Shown here: in pieces, positions 1 to 7,854 of the stretch
How the letters are laid out: every line of letters starts with the position of its first letter
Position numbering within the stretch: the stretch's first letter is position 1
Source of the DNA: a virus
Virus record (IMG/VR): IMGVR_UViG_3300037963_002500
Coordinates: 1 to 22,629 of that record
Length of the DNA stretch: 22,629 nt
Reading direction: 5' to 3' (one strand)
Made by a program: the position numbers and the translations under genes
The notes under the pieces: generated by a model
Database searches by the model: none
The model's input: only the letters and a program-made list of their open reading frames with translations
What the model was told of the DNA's origin: nothing

Positions 1-361
1 GTGGGAAAACATTCTAAAGCAAGACAAATTGACTACTGAATGTAGGGTTATGTCTAAAGATAGTGAAAAATACAAATCTCAAGACGGACAGAAATGTTTT
101 GTTACATGGAGTTTAGATGTTGATAAAAGTTATAGTGAATCTATTAAACTAGCAATAGAAGTTCACAAAGTAGAATTTAAAGATGATTTTGAACCCCTTG
201 AATTTGAAGGTTTAGGAGAAGGATATATGATTCAACTTCTAAACGTGCGTTTTCAAGATGTAAAATATGGAATGCTAGGAAATTTAGAACCAGAAAGCGT
301 TTTTATTGATACAGAAGAATTAGATAATACTCCTTTAATTAGTTTTACTTTTCGGAAGTGA
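1..361 (+). CDS. Tagged small protein, 5' end cut by the window edge
   Basis: The reading frame is open from base 2, and base 1 is G, so the first codons read (AT)G TGG GAA AAC ATT CTA AAG. This gives an N-terminus MWENILKQDK, with the initiator lying 2 bases outside the window. An internal TTG at 29 is in frame but would remove the W-x-x-I-L-K tag found on many neighbours, so I reject it. The rest (about 120 aa in all) alternates charged and hydrophobic residues and looks beta-rich, ending in LISFTFRK. I recognise no family. The stop TGA at 359-361 overlaps the start region of the next gene, which suggests translational coupling. It is a real gene by length, tag and packing; its function is unknown. 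Confidence 0.85.
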   Translation, partial: WENILKQDKLTTECRVMSKDSEKYKSQDGQKCFVTWSLDVDKSYSESIKLAIEVHKVEFKDDFEPLEFEGLGEGYMIQLLNVRFQDVKYGMLGNLEPESVFIDTEELDNTPLISFTFRK

Positions 362-366
362 TGAAT

Positions 367-873
367 ATGTGGAAAGACATTCTAAAAGGCGAAAAAGTTC
401 ACCCTAGCGTGAAAGGTTTCGTAGATAAGGCCAACCAAGCACTTCGTTCAGAAATGATTAAAATGAAGAAAAAAGTAGAAGAAATGGAAAAAGTCAAAGA
501 AACGAAAGATTTTAAAGATTTGCCACAATGGAGTAAAGATGAATATAATTATCGTATTCATCATATTAACAAACGAATAGACGACTTAATTTACCTAACA
601 GGTGCTAAATTTGGTTCAAAGAAAGGCAAAGACGCATTGACTGGAAGAGAATTTGATTTAACCGTTGGTCAAAGATTAAGTCAATCTACTAAAAAGCCTA
701 TTGGGGCTAAAAGAATGGAAAGACCAATTGCATTTAGTTATGACCCCAATGATACGCTTGATTCAAATGTTATTCGAAGATTTGGAATGTCCAAAGAATT
801 ATTTGAAAAATTAGAAGAAGATACAAGAAATGTTTTTAGAGAAGAATTTAAAAACTTAGAAGGGGATAAATAA
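367..873 (+). CDS. Tagged helical protein of unknown function, 168 aa
   Basis: Three starts lie in frame (GTG 358, ATG 361, ATG 367). I choose ATG 367 because GGAAGTGAT just upstream gives normal Shine-Dalgarno spacing and because the product then begins MWKDILKGEK, matching the shared tag. Residues about 20-50 are a Lys/Glu-rich, probably coiled-coil helix. A basic stretch with GSKKGKDALTGREFDL follows, and then a helical C-terminus containing SKELFEKLEEDTRNVF. There is no catalytic motif or membrane segment. It sits between another tagged gene and the candidate small terminase. A structural or cargo role is possible but only inferred. Confidence 0.85.
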   Translation: MWKDILKGEKVHPSVKGFVDKANQALRSEMIKMKKKVEEMEKVKETKDFKDLPQWSKDEYNYRIHHINKRIDDLIYLTGAKFGSKKGKDALTGREFDLTVGQRLSQSTKKPIGAKRMERPIAFSYDPNDTLDSNVIRRFGMSKELFEKLEEDTRNVFREEFKNLEGDK

Positions 874-874
874 A

Positions 875-1531
875 ATGGTAACTCGTAAGCGTTGTGGTTT
901 TTGCCAACATGAAAATAGGGAAGAACTTGAATCCTTGTTGGAAACAGGGCAAGCAAGTTGTGATGCCCTAGATTTGCAGAATGATTGGAGAAGTGGAACT
1001 GCCGCCCAACATCAAAGAAATCACATGGGGAACTATGAAATGGCTTCTAATCCTCGTTGTGTGCTATGCACAGACCCGATGAGAAAACATTATGAGATTG
1101 CGCTTTCGGAAGGTAATATTACAAGTGAGGCAGTTTCTGAGGCTCTAAACGTGTCGAAAGAACAGGTGCAACGGCACATGAAGCACCACTTGTCGCCATT
1201 GGTGCAGAAATCTGCGGCCTCCTTGATAGCGAAAAAGGAGGTAAATGAAGTCGATTTGTTATCAGCGAATGTTCAGCGATTAGATATGAAATTAGATGAA
1301 GTATTCGCTATGGATGATTTAGACCCAAAGATAATTGATAGCCTCACCAAACTCGCTAGAGAGATTCGTGAGTCATTAAAGTATCTTATGGAGTTTAAAG
1401 GCAAATTGGTTCATAAGAGGCAAGATACAGTTATTTTCGCACAGATGCAGATTGTTCAAGAAGTCTTAGCACAGAACAATCCTGAGATTTGGCTAGACAT
1501 TAAGAAAGAAATGCAGGAGAGATTACAATGA
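875..1531 (+). CDS. Tandem CxxC...HxxxH zinc/HTH protein, candidate small terminase subunit
   Basis: This 218-aa protein opens with two tandem copies of a zinc-binding helix-turn-helix-like unit. The first has C7, C10, H46 and H50; the second has C62, C65, H101 and H105. The first Cys to first His spacing is 39 residues in both. The second copy reads like the short CxxC-(D)-P-x-R-x-x-(I/L)-E ... GVSKxxxxRHxxxHL proteins seen in many phages (here NVSKEQVQRHMKHHL). Residues about 115-218 are helical and acidic/basic, fit for oligomerisation, and end in NPEIWLDIKKEMQERLQ. DNA recognition followed by oligomerisation is the architecture of a small terminase, so that is my best guess; a transcription regulator is the alternative. 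The segment at 1080-1240 is unusually GC-rich. Its stop overlaps the next start (ATGA). Confidence 0.75.
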   Translation: MVTRKRCGFCQHENREELESLLETGQASCDALDLQNDWRSGTAAQHQRNHMGNYEMASNPRCVLCTDPMRKHYEIALSEGNITSEAVSEALNVSKEQVQRHMKHHLSPLVQKSAASLIAKKEVNEVDLLSANVQRLDMKLDEVFAMDDLDPKIIDSLTKLAREIRESLKYLMEFKGKLVHKRQDTVIFAQMQIVQEVLAQNNPEIWLDIKKEMQERLQ

Positions 1532-1532
1532 A
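1514..1532 (+). repeat. Ribosome-binding-site repeat, copy 1
   Basis: CAGGAGAGATTACAATGAA contains the Shine-Dalgarno site and start codon of the gene at 1528. The same 19 bases recur exactly at 1971-1989, and close variants (GGAGAAATTACAATGA, GGAGAAATCACAATGA) lie at 2281-2296 and 2607-2622. Four consecutive gene starts therefore share one translation-initiation block. Confidence 0.85.
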
Positions 1533-1968
1533 TTGGATGAACATTTTAAAAGACGTAAACTTGGGGAATACATATTTAACTTTACGAGATGGGAAAGAAC
1601 TTACCACCGAAAATTTAGAAATCACGCTCGAATTAAAGGAAGTTTCTGGAAAATATAGAAGAAAAACTCAAGTTGGAGGAGATAAAGTTTCGGATAACTT
1701 TTCTTCTTTTGAAGATGCCCGTTCAAGAAATTATGAGGGCGTATATGGGGAATATGAATATGCCTTTATGCCTAAATTAAAGGGGTTTGTAGAATTATAT
1801 GATGGAGACATATTAGTGAAGAAATTCAAGGCGGAGGAAATCGGTGTTTCATTTGAAGGCGGTTCTTTCAATAACATCAAAACATTTCCTGTTCCGATTA
1901 TTTTTGAAATTGAATTAGATTATGACGATGAAGTTCCTTTCATTTATATTACTATGCAAGTCGCTTAA
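1528..1968 (+). CDS. Tagged beta-rich protein of unknown function, 146 aa
   Basis: It begins MNWMNILKDV, a clear copy of the shared tag. The start ATG overlaps the upstream stop (ATGA) and is preceded by the GGAGAGATTACA ribosome-binding block. After the tag the protein is dominated by alternating hydrophobic/polar stretches (YLTLRDGK, LEITLELKEV, GFVELYDGDILVKKF, IIFEIELDYDDEVPFIYITMQ), which predicts a beta-sandwich or barrel. There are no cysteine clusters or active-site motifs. A small virion or decoration-type domain would fit, but I do not recognise a family. Confidence 0.85.
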   Translation: MNWMNILKDVNLGNTYLTLRDGKELTTENLEITLELKEVSGKYRRKTQVGGDKVSDNFSSFEDARSRNYEGVYGEYEYAFMPKLKGFVELYDGDILVKKFKAEEIGVSFEGGSFNNIKTFPVPIIFEIELDYDDEVPFIYITMQVA

Positions 1969-1970
1969 TA

Positions 1971-1989
1971 CAGGAGAGATTACAATGAA
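1971..1989 (+). repeat. Ribosome-binding-site repeat, copy 2
   Basis: This is an exact 19-base copy of the block at 1514-1532, placed at the start of the gene at 1985. It fixes that start as ATG 1985 rather than the in-frame ATG at 1922, which lies inside the upstream gene and has no Shine-Dalgarno site. Confidence 0.85.
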
Positions 1990-2275
1990 AAATCGAAAAA
2001 GATACCACTTCCCAGACCAATTGGAAGAAATTGCAAGAGAGGACAAAGAACGTAGAGCAAGAAAGGACAAAGAACGTAGAGCAAGAAAGGACAAAGAACG
2101 TAGATTTAGAGGCGATAGAAAAAAACAAACTTCTAATTTACTCAGCACTATGAGAATGATTAGACAAATAAAAGAACTTTCTGAAACATTAAGTGAAGAA
2201 GAAAAGAATAAATTAGCAAAAGAATTAGAATCCACTATTGAAAGTATTAAGCGTAAATTGGATAAACTCAAATAA
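1985..2275 (+). CDS. Highly charged coiled-coil protein with internal DKERRARK repeats, 96 aa
   Basis: The start is ATG 1985, set by the exact Shine-Dalgarno repeat. The N-terminus MKNRKRYHFPDQLEE lacks the tag. Residues about 17-40 consist of three tandem 8-residue units (ARxDKERR), encoded by 24-base DNA repeats. The C-terminal half is a long helix rich in Glu, Lys and Leu (ELSETLSEEEKNKLAKELES). The product is very basic near the repeats and should form an extended helix or coiled coil. Its position between two tagged small genes suggests membership of the same late operon. Its function is unknown; nucleic-acid binding through the arginine-rich repeat is possible. Confidence 0.8.
   Translation: MKNRKRYHFPDQLEEIAREDKERRARKDKERRARKDKERRFRGDRKKQTSNLLSTMRMIRQIKELSETLSEEEKNKLAKELESTIESIKRKLDKLK
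2033..2104 (+). repeat. Three tandem 24-base repeats
   Basis: The unit is GCAAGARA followed by GGACAAAGAACGTAGA, repeated three times inside the gene at 1985. The copies are nearly identical at DNA level (the first has GA for AA in one place), so the expansion is recent or slippage-prone. Each copy adds eight residues (ARKDKERR). Confidence 0.9.
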
Positions 2276-2292
2276 ATATAGGAGAAATTACA

Positions 2293-2622
2293 ATGAGTTG
2301 GCGAAATATATTTAAATCTGAATCCCGTAAAAAAAGAGAAAGTGATTTAATTAACCAATTAAATGATTTTTTAGAAAAAAACTATCCTGTTGAAGCAAAC
2401 TATGCTTTTGGAGAGTTTTTAGATAAACTATCTAAACTGGATTTTAAAGGGGAAAATATATTAAAAAATAAACCTTACTTTACACAACCCGCTTCAATTG
2501 ATGAAGGAGGAAGTGCGCCTAATCCTAAAACATGGGATGAAATTTTTGAAGATATACAAAAAGATAAACTTGAAGAGTTTATAGAATATATTAGAATGCG
2601 TATGGAGGAGAAATCACAATGA
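2293..2622 (+). CDS. Tagged helical protein of unknown function, 109 aa
   Basis: It begins MSWRNIFKSE (tag variant with IF in place of IL), preceded by the GGAGAAATTACA block. It is acidic/basic and mostly helical: a Lys/Arg-rich segment (residues 9-20), then NDFLEKNYPVEANYAFGEFLDKL and a Leu/Ile-rich C-terminus. Residues about 78-90 contain TWDEIFEDI, a second internal W-x-E-I peptide that resembles the tag. Its stop overlaps the start of the next small gene (ATGA), so the two are probably translationally coupled. I recognise no family. Confidence 0.85.
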   Translation: MSWRNIFKSESRKKRESDLINQLNDFLEKNYPVEANYAFGEFLDKLSKLDFKGENILKNKPYFTQPASIDEGGSAPNPKTWDEIFEDIQKDKLEEFIEYIRMRMEEKSQ

Positions 2623-2726
2623 CACGATGTAAATTACTTGACCAATGGTTTGATGCAAAGTCTAAAGAATTAGACAAAGAAGAGAATAAGCAGAAAAAAG
2701 ATTTGATTACTGGTGAAAAGAAGTGA
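2619..2726 (+). CDS. Small charged protein, 35 aa
   Basis: This short frame starts at ATG 2619 (overlapping the upstream stop as ATGA) and ends at TGA 2724-2726, which overlaps the GTG start of the next gene. It is preceded by GGAGAAATCACA, a variant of the ribosome-binding block used by the three genes upstream. The product MTRCKLLDQWFDAKS... is followed by a Lys/Glu/Asp-rich helix. It has no tag. The overlaps at both ends and the shared Shine-Dalgarno block are the main support for a real gene. Its function is unknown; it may serve partly as a translational bridge. Confidence 0.7.
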   Translation: MTRCKLLDQWFDAKSKELDKEENKQKKDLITGEKK

Positions 2727-2989
2727 ACTGGCAAAACATTATTAATAAGAAATATAGTGAAGATACTACCTTTGCTAATTTTGATGACATAGAAGAACTA
2801 ATTGATGCTATGTTAAAGAATGATGTAATGAATGCTAAGTCATTAAGTAATATCTACAAGAATGTTAAGTTTGGTAAAATAAATAAAAATAGACGAAAAG
2901 ATTACTTAATGATGTTTAAAAAGTATGTTACACGAAAACACGGTCTTAGGGAACAATGGGAAGAATTAGTGTCAAAAGGCAAGTTTTGA
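2723..2989 (+). CDS. Tagged small basic protein, GTG start, 88 aa
   Basis: It starts with GTG at 2723, overlapping the preceding stop by four bases (GTGA), and reads MNWQNIINKK, a tag variant with IIN in place of ILK. The tag gives strong support for this non-ATG start. Residues 17-50 are acidic/helical (DDIEELIDAMLKND), and the C-terminal half is basic (NKNRRKDYLMMFKKYVTRKHG). No family is recognised. It is followed by GGAGATTG, the Shine-Dalgarno site of the large gene downstream. Confidence 0.8.
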   Translation: MNWQNIINKKYSEDTTFANFDDIEELIDAMLKNDVMNAKSLSNIYKNVKFGKINKNRRKDYLMMFKKYVTRKHGLREQWEELVSKGKF

Positions 2990-3003
2990 GGAGATTGTAA
3001 GTT

Positions 3004-4938
3004 ATGTCAGAAATCAAAACTTTTCTGGAAACTGCGAAAGGCGGTAAAATCTTGCGTAGTCTTTTACAATATCTACTAGTCGAAGATATTACAGAAGAGT
3101 TTGAAAATGCAAAATTATCCGATTCAATCAATAAAACATTTGAAATGTTAAATTCTGGTAGTTTAGATAAAAATGTTGAAGATATTTTAAACGAAGGTAT
3201 ATTCAAAGGCAAGAAAGATGAAGTTCTTTCTCGATTAAATTCACTAAAAGAAGCGTTTCTCTCTAAAGGAACAGGAACTGCCTCAAGAACAAAAGAGTTT
3301 AACGACAAAATTAAACCAAAAATTACAAAATTAAGAGAACTTTCGAAAAAATTAAGAGAAAATAAGGATAATGAAGCCATATTTTCTAAAATAAAAGGTG
3401 AATCAGAAGAGTTAGTTGTTGAACTTAACGAAGAAATAGAAAAATTTACTGAAAAATTCGGAAGAGAAGGCGGATTTAGAGATACTCCTAAGATTAAAGA
3501 GTTAATGGATGCTACAAAAAAGACAATTTCTGAATTTCAAGAGTTATTTTTAGCAAAAGATGTTTCTTCTTCGGCTACTTACTATGATTCTATACTTCAA
3601 CAAGATATTTCTTTCGTTTTAGAGAGAGATATTGAGGCCTTTACTTCAGATGACGTTGAAAATTACATCACAGCAGTAAATAATGCTGTCGGAAAGGCTT
3701 CAACAGGTAAATTTAGACCATTATACATAGACCATGAAGAAGAAGGAGTAGTAATTAACTCAAGTTTTCCAAAAAGACTCTATAAAGGTAAAAGAGCAAC
3801 ACTAGTAAAGCCTCTAAAGTTCTTAATTGACAGCGATTTTGGTCAAGAATGGTGGAAACAATGGTCTAGAGGCCAAATTCGTAAAGGAGTTATTACCGCA
3901 TCAGAAATTAGAGAAAGAATTGTTAAGCAGTTGTTTTATGGTGGTTTAACTTTTAGAGAACATTTTAATTTTAGAGCAGGTAGCGATACTGATAGAAAGA
4001 GCAGAAATAAAGAAATTGTAAGAGACAATGAAAAATTAGACATAGTTGAAGAAATAGATGAGGCGGGTAACAAGACTAAACGACTTAGATTAGACGATAC
4101 TTTAAATGATACAATTAAAAGAGCAAGTGATAATGCAGACTCCTTAGAAAAGATATTTAGTTCATTTTATACAGAAGTATTAGGTGAAACTTACAACCCA
4201 ATAGTAAATCACAACAAATTACTTGTTAAATTAATTGAAAAATACAATCAACCCGTTGAAAAGTTTCAGAATTTCCTTAAAAAGGATTATAGCGAACTAA
4301 TTGATAAACTAATTAGAGAAGTTCGAGCAGATAAATCAAAATTAGGAACAGTCATTAGGATTGAAAATGTAGATTTACCAAAAGGTCTTGATTATGACAA
4401 AAAAGAAAATGTTTTTATTGATGATGAAGACGATATTCTCACTTTAGAAGAGGTAAGAGAGATATATAAAGGTGATGAATTAGCCACAATTAATCAATAT
4501 ATAGAAAATGTAAATACACCTATGGAAGAACCTGATACTTTCTTTGATTTCTTAAATAGCAAAGAAGATATTGAAGCATATTTCAATAAAATTGCAGAAA
4601 ATCAACTAATTAGTCCAAATGTAGACAATTTACTAGGTGTTTTGTTTGAATTAAGCGAAATGGCTGAAAGAGAAGGCAATTATGAGGTATTAGAGGAAGA
4701 AATTCAAGCAATTATGACCAATAAAGCCTTCGATTCTAACGAAAAAAGGGAACAAATTGAGAGAATTGAGAGGGCTATTGTTGATAAATTAAAGAATTAT
4801 AGTAGGTTAATTAAGAGAGGATTTGCCCAAAAAGCAAAGGATTTCATAGAAAATCACCAGAATTATACCGCAAGTGCCGATGTAAGAGGGAAACTTTTAA
4901 GGCAATTGGAAGAACAGAACGTAATTAGGAGGGAATGA
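3004..4938 (+). CDS. Large Lys/Glu-rich helical protein, 644 aa
   Basis: The start ATG 3004 follows GGAGATTG with normal spacing. The N-terminus is MSEIKTFLETAKGGKIL, not a clear tag, though SEIKTFLE resembles the hydrophobic/acidic pattern. Residues about 30-190 are probable coiled coil. A more ordered middle region (about 190-330) contains SRGQIRKGVITASEIRERI and aromatic-rich FGQEWWKQW, and the C-terminal third is again acidic and helical. There are no ATPase, nuclease, peptidase or transmembrane motifs. It is one of three proteins of this style in the window, together about 2,570 residues. Internal-virion, scaffold or head-associated roles are possible. I do not recognise the family. Confidence 0.85.
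   Translation: MSEIKTFLETAKGGKILRSLLQYLLVEDITEEFENAKLSDSINKTFEMLNSGSLDKNVEDILNEGIFKGKKDEVLSRLNSLKEAFLSKGTGTASRTKEFNDKIKPKITKLRELSKKLRENKDNEAIFSKIKGESEELVVELNEEIEKFTEKFGREGGFRDTPKIKELMDATKKTISEFQELFLAKDVSSSATYYDSILQQDISFVLERDIEAFTSDDVENYITAVNNAVGKASTGKFRPLYIDHEEEGVVINSSFPKRLYKGKRATLVKPLKFLIDSDFGQEWWKQWSRGQIRKGVITASEIRERIVKQLFYGGLTFREHFNFRAGSDTDRKSRNKEIVRDNEKLDIVEEIDEAGNKTKRLRLDDTLNDTIKRASDNADSLEKIFSSFYTEVLGETYNPIVNHNKLLVKLIEKYNQPVEKFQNFLKKDYSELIDKLIREVRADKSKLGTVIRIENVDLPKGLDYDKKENVFIDDEDDILTLEEVREIYKGDELATINQYIENVNTPMEEPDTFFDFLNSKEDIEAYFNKIAENQLISPNVDNLLGVLFELSEMAEREGNYEVLEEEIQAIMTNKAFDSNEKREQIERIERAIVDKLKNYSRLIKRGFAQKAKDFIENHQNYTASADVRGKLLRQLEEQNVIRRE
4927..4934 (+). promoter_or_regulatory. 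Shine-Dalgarno site deciding the start at 4941
   Basis: AGGAGGGA abuts ATG 4935 directly (zero spacing) but lies 6 bases before the in-frame ATG 4941, so 4941 is the more likely initiator. Confidence 0.7.
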
Positions 4939-4940
4939 GT

Positions 4941-7850
4941 ATGTCTGATATTATTAAAGCACCACTAAAAGGAAAACCTTTAGGCATTCCCGAAGAATTA
5001 CTTACTGAAGTTTTCAATGCAATACCTGAAAGCGAACATAATGTTTTTAAAGAATTGTTATTAGAAATATCTAGAGAAACAAAGCAATTTGACGAAAATA
5101 TGTCAAGAATCGAGAAGAAAAGAAAAAAGAAAGAAATAAAAAATAAAATTGAAAGTTTCTTTTCAGAAGTAGAGTCAAGAGCAGGTAAACCAAATGAAGC
5201 CTTTAGAGAAAAAATTAAACAAGTTCAAGAAAAATTCAAAGAAGACGCTGATGAAACAAGAAAAAAGTTTAGCGACGAAAGAAGTAAAATCAGAAAACCT
5301 AGTGCTAATATTGAAGATAAAGAAGTCAGAAGAAAAAGGGAAGAATCATATAGGCAAAAAATCCAAGCAATAAATACAAAAAGAGATTCCGAACTTCAAG
5401 AGTTAGCAAGACAAAGAGATGCAGATGTAGAAAAATTAGAAAGAGAACTTACTGCAAGTGTAGAGTCTATTGAAATAGATAGAGCATTAGTCGGTAAATT
5501 GGCTAACAAGTTCTTTACTGTAAAAGTAGATAAATTAGAGAATCTAATAAATAAAATTAAAATAGAAAGAGATGGAGAGTCATATCCTAACAAAGTATTT
5601 ATTAACTTAGATGCAGACAGTCTAGACAAATATGACTTTACTTTTACCAATGTAGAGTCTGTCGATATTCCAAAACTTAAAGAATTAAAAAAGACTTCTG
5701 AAAAGAAAGCACACATTCAACTTATTATTGATGCGGCTAAGAAAAAGGAAAAAATTCCTACGAAGAAGTTCGTAGGATTTGGTATAGATTCAGATGAACT
5801 GATTGCAGGGTTTAATTTAACAAAGTCAAATGAAAGAGAAGCAATTTATAAGTTCTGGAAAGAAATCTTAAAAGAAGAACAAAAATTCATAAATGCTGCT
5901 GAAACTTTTTGTCAAGAATTAGAAAACTTAAAGGGTATAGTAAAATCTAAAGAGATAACTGATTTTATGAAAAAGTATTTCACAGAAGATAATAAATTAA
6001 AAACAAACGAAATATTTTACTTAATGCCATTCCCTTCACAACTTAAAAGAATCCCAGAACCTTTAGGTATTTTGCTTAACATTATTGCATATGTAGAAAA
6101 ATTCTATGAAGAAGTAGAGGTTTCATTTGAAGAAGGAGATTCTGATGAACTGCAAGGTTTTATTTCAGATTATGCTGCTTATGTTCCATCAGATGAAAGA
6201 GGTGGAGGTGGAGGAACTAAAGCCTCTTTTGATGTTTACAAGCCAAACTTGCTTGAAGAATTAAATTCTGATTCAAAGGGCGAATTGAAAAATATTGAAG
6301 AAGATTTAGATACAATAGACCCCCTACTACTATATGATATGGTAGTAAATGGAACTATCGCTTTAGTTAAAAGAGAAATCACAGAATTTAACGAAGAATT
6401 AGATGAATTTGTGGATTCTGATTCATTTGATTATATTAATTCTGTATTGGGTGAAGCGAGTTATAAAGATGCTGTTCTCGATGATGATGACTTTGAAACA
6501 TTACAGGATTTAGTAGATGCTTTAGAAGATACTTTTGCAATTGAAGGAGATGCCTTTGTTTTACCTATCTTTATGCTTTACGATGAAAAGTTTGAAAGAG
6601 CATATGATAGAAATAAAAAAGAAGGAGAAATAGAATTTGAATATACTCCTAATGTTAGAGAAGATGATGACGGGAATCCAATAGGTATGTTTTCTGCTAA
6701 AGGAGAAAGAACACCAATTCAACTAAAAAGTGCAAGTGCTAAAAACACCGATAATAAAATTCAAGAATTCTTAAAAGATGTTGTTTCTTTGGTTGATATT
6801 GATTTCCAGTTCGCAATTAAAGAAGGTAAGGCTGCACGAAAAACTTTGGGTTATCAGCCCGATAGAACAATTTCTTCTTGGGCAAGAGATAGAGGTAGAG
6901 TAAGTATTGATAGATTAGAACAAAGTCAAGTTTCTACCATAAGAGGAAAAAAAGTTGAATCCAGCATTGAAAAAGACCTTAAAGATATTATGACTCCTTT
7001 CTTAACTGCAATTTCAGAATATTATTACAAACCGTTCTTTAGGAATAGAGATATTGGAACAAAGCCAAAATATCTTTCTAATAATACTGGAAGAGGAATT
7101 GTTCTTTTAGCCAACGAACTAGAAGTAGATACTATTCTTGGTTCATCCTACAAAAAACTTCTAAGAGGAACGCAATCACAAAGAAGACAATTAAGACCAG
7201 ACTTATTCAAAGACATTCTAGCATTCTTAAACCTTACTAGAAACCCATCAAATTTAGAACAATTAATAAATATGGGAGAGGGCGCAGTTAGAGGACTTAC
7301 TAAAATTTTCCCAAAAACAGAAGAAAGAAATAGAAATCACATCGCAAAAATTATTTCATCTTTAGCGGATAAAATGAAAACTAAAGACACCGTAAACAGA
7401 AAAACAATCAAAGGCAAAACAATTAAAGAAAGAGCCAAAGAATACGATAAGCAAGTTTCACAAGGATTAGAAATGCCCCTCTTCGCCTTACCATATTGGA
7501 TTACTGTAAATAAGAGAAGTTTTACCACAAAGTATCATGATAAAGTATTTGCCAAATTAGAAAACTTCTTCAATAGAGGACAAAATGTTCCGCTTGTTCT
7601 GACAAAGATGCTAATGGCTCACGATGAAATTAGAAAAATGTTGGGCAAAGATGTAGTATATGGATTCTATAATCTAGAATACAATGACATTGATGAGTTT
7701 ATTCTCAAAATACACGATGAGAATAAATTAGACTTAAGCCACATGGAAGTTACTGAAATCGTAAAGTCATACGATTCACATGAGAATATCTCAAAGGAAT
7801 ATGGAATTAGTTCGGACGAAGTATATTTAATCAAGGCAAACTTTAGGTGA
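4941..7850 (+). CDS. Very large Lys/Glu-rich protein with Gly5 hinge, 969 aa
   Basis: The start at ATG 4941 is set by spacing from AGGAGGGA. The N-terminus MSMSDIIKAPLKG is a possible tag variant with Met in place of Trp. Residues about 45-185 are a long charged coiled coil (KRKKKEIKNKIES, RDADVEKLERELT). Five glycines (421-425) divide the chain in two. The C-terminal half is less coiled, with a basic region (about 700-800) and a final stretch around EIVKSYDSHENISKEYG that could be a helix-turn-helix. There is no catalytic motif, signal peptide or membrane segment. The stop lies inside the Shine-Dalgarno site of the acetyltransferase-like gene. Its role is unknown; its position before the terminase suggests a virion or packaging-related protein. 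Confidence 0.85.
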   Translation: MSDIIKAPLKGKPLGIPEELLTEVFNAIPESEHNVFKELLLEISRETKQFDENMSRIEKKRKKKEIKNKIESFFSEVESRAGKPNEAFREKIKQVQEKFKEDADETRKKFSDERSKIRKPSANIEDKEVRRKREESYRQKIQAINTKRDSELQELARQRDADVEKLERELTASVESIEIDRALVGKLANKFFTVKVDKLENLINKIKIERDGESYPNKVFINLDADSLDKYDFTFTNVESVDIPKLKELKKTSEKKAHIQLIIDAAKKKEKIPTKKFVGFGIDSDELIAGFNLTKSNEREAIYKFWKEILKEEQKFINAAETFCQELENLKGIVKSKEITDFMKKYFTEDNKLKTNEIFYLMPFPSQLKRIPEPLGILLNIIAYVEKFYEEVEVSFEEGDSDELQGFISDYAAYVPSDERGGGGGTKASFDVYKPNLLEELNSDSKGELKNIEEDLDTIDPLLLYDMVVNGTIALVKREITEFNEELDEFVDSDSFDYINSVLGEASYKDAVLDDDDFETLQDLVDALEDTFAIEGDAFVLPIFMLYDEKFERAYDRNKKEGEIEFEYTPNVREDDDGNPIGMFSAKGERTPIQLKSASAKNTDNKIQEFLKDVVSLVDIDFQFAIKEGKAARKTLGYQPDRTISSWARDRGRVSIDRLEQSQVSTIRGKKVESSIEKDLKDIMTPFLTAISEYYYKPFFRNRDIGTKPKYLSNNTGRGIVLLANELEVDTILGSSYKKLLRGTQSQRRQLRPDLFKDILAFLNLTRNPSNLEQLINMGEGAVRGLTKIFPKTEERNRNHIAKIISSLADKMKTKDTVNRKTIKGKTIKERAKEYDKQVSQGLEMPLFALPYWITVNKRSFTTKYHDKVFAKLENFFNRGQNVPLVLTKMLMAHDEIRKMLGKDVVYGFYNLEYNDIDEFILKIHDENKLDLSHMEVTEIVKSYDSHENISKEYGISSDEVYLIKANFR

Positions 7851-7854
7851 TACT

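Noticed and set aside
1922-1984. Upstream in-frame extension of the gene at 1985
   Set aside because: It lies within the preceding gene in another frame, and the exact ribosome-binding repeat points to ATG 1985.
2033-2104. Tandem repeats as a CRISPR-like array or origin iterons
   Set aside because: The copies are contiguous with no spacers, are multiples of three, and translate into a regular charged repeat in a coding frame.
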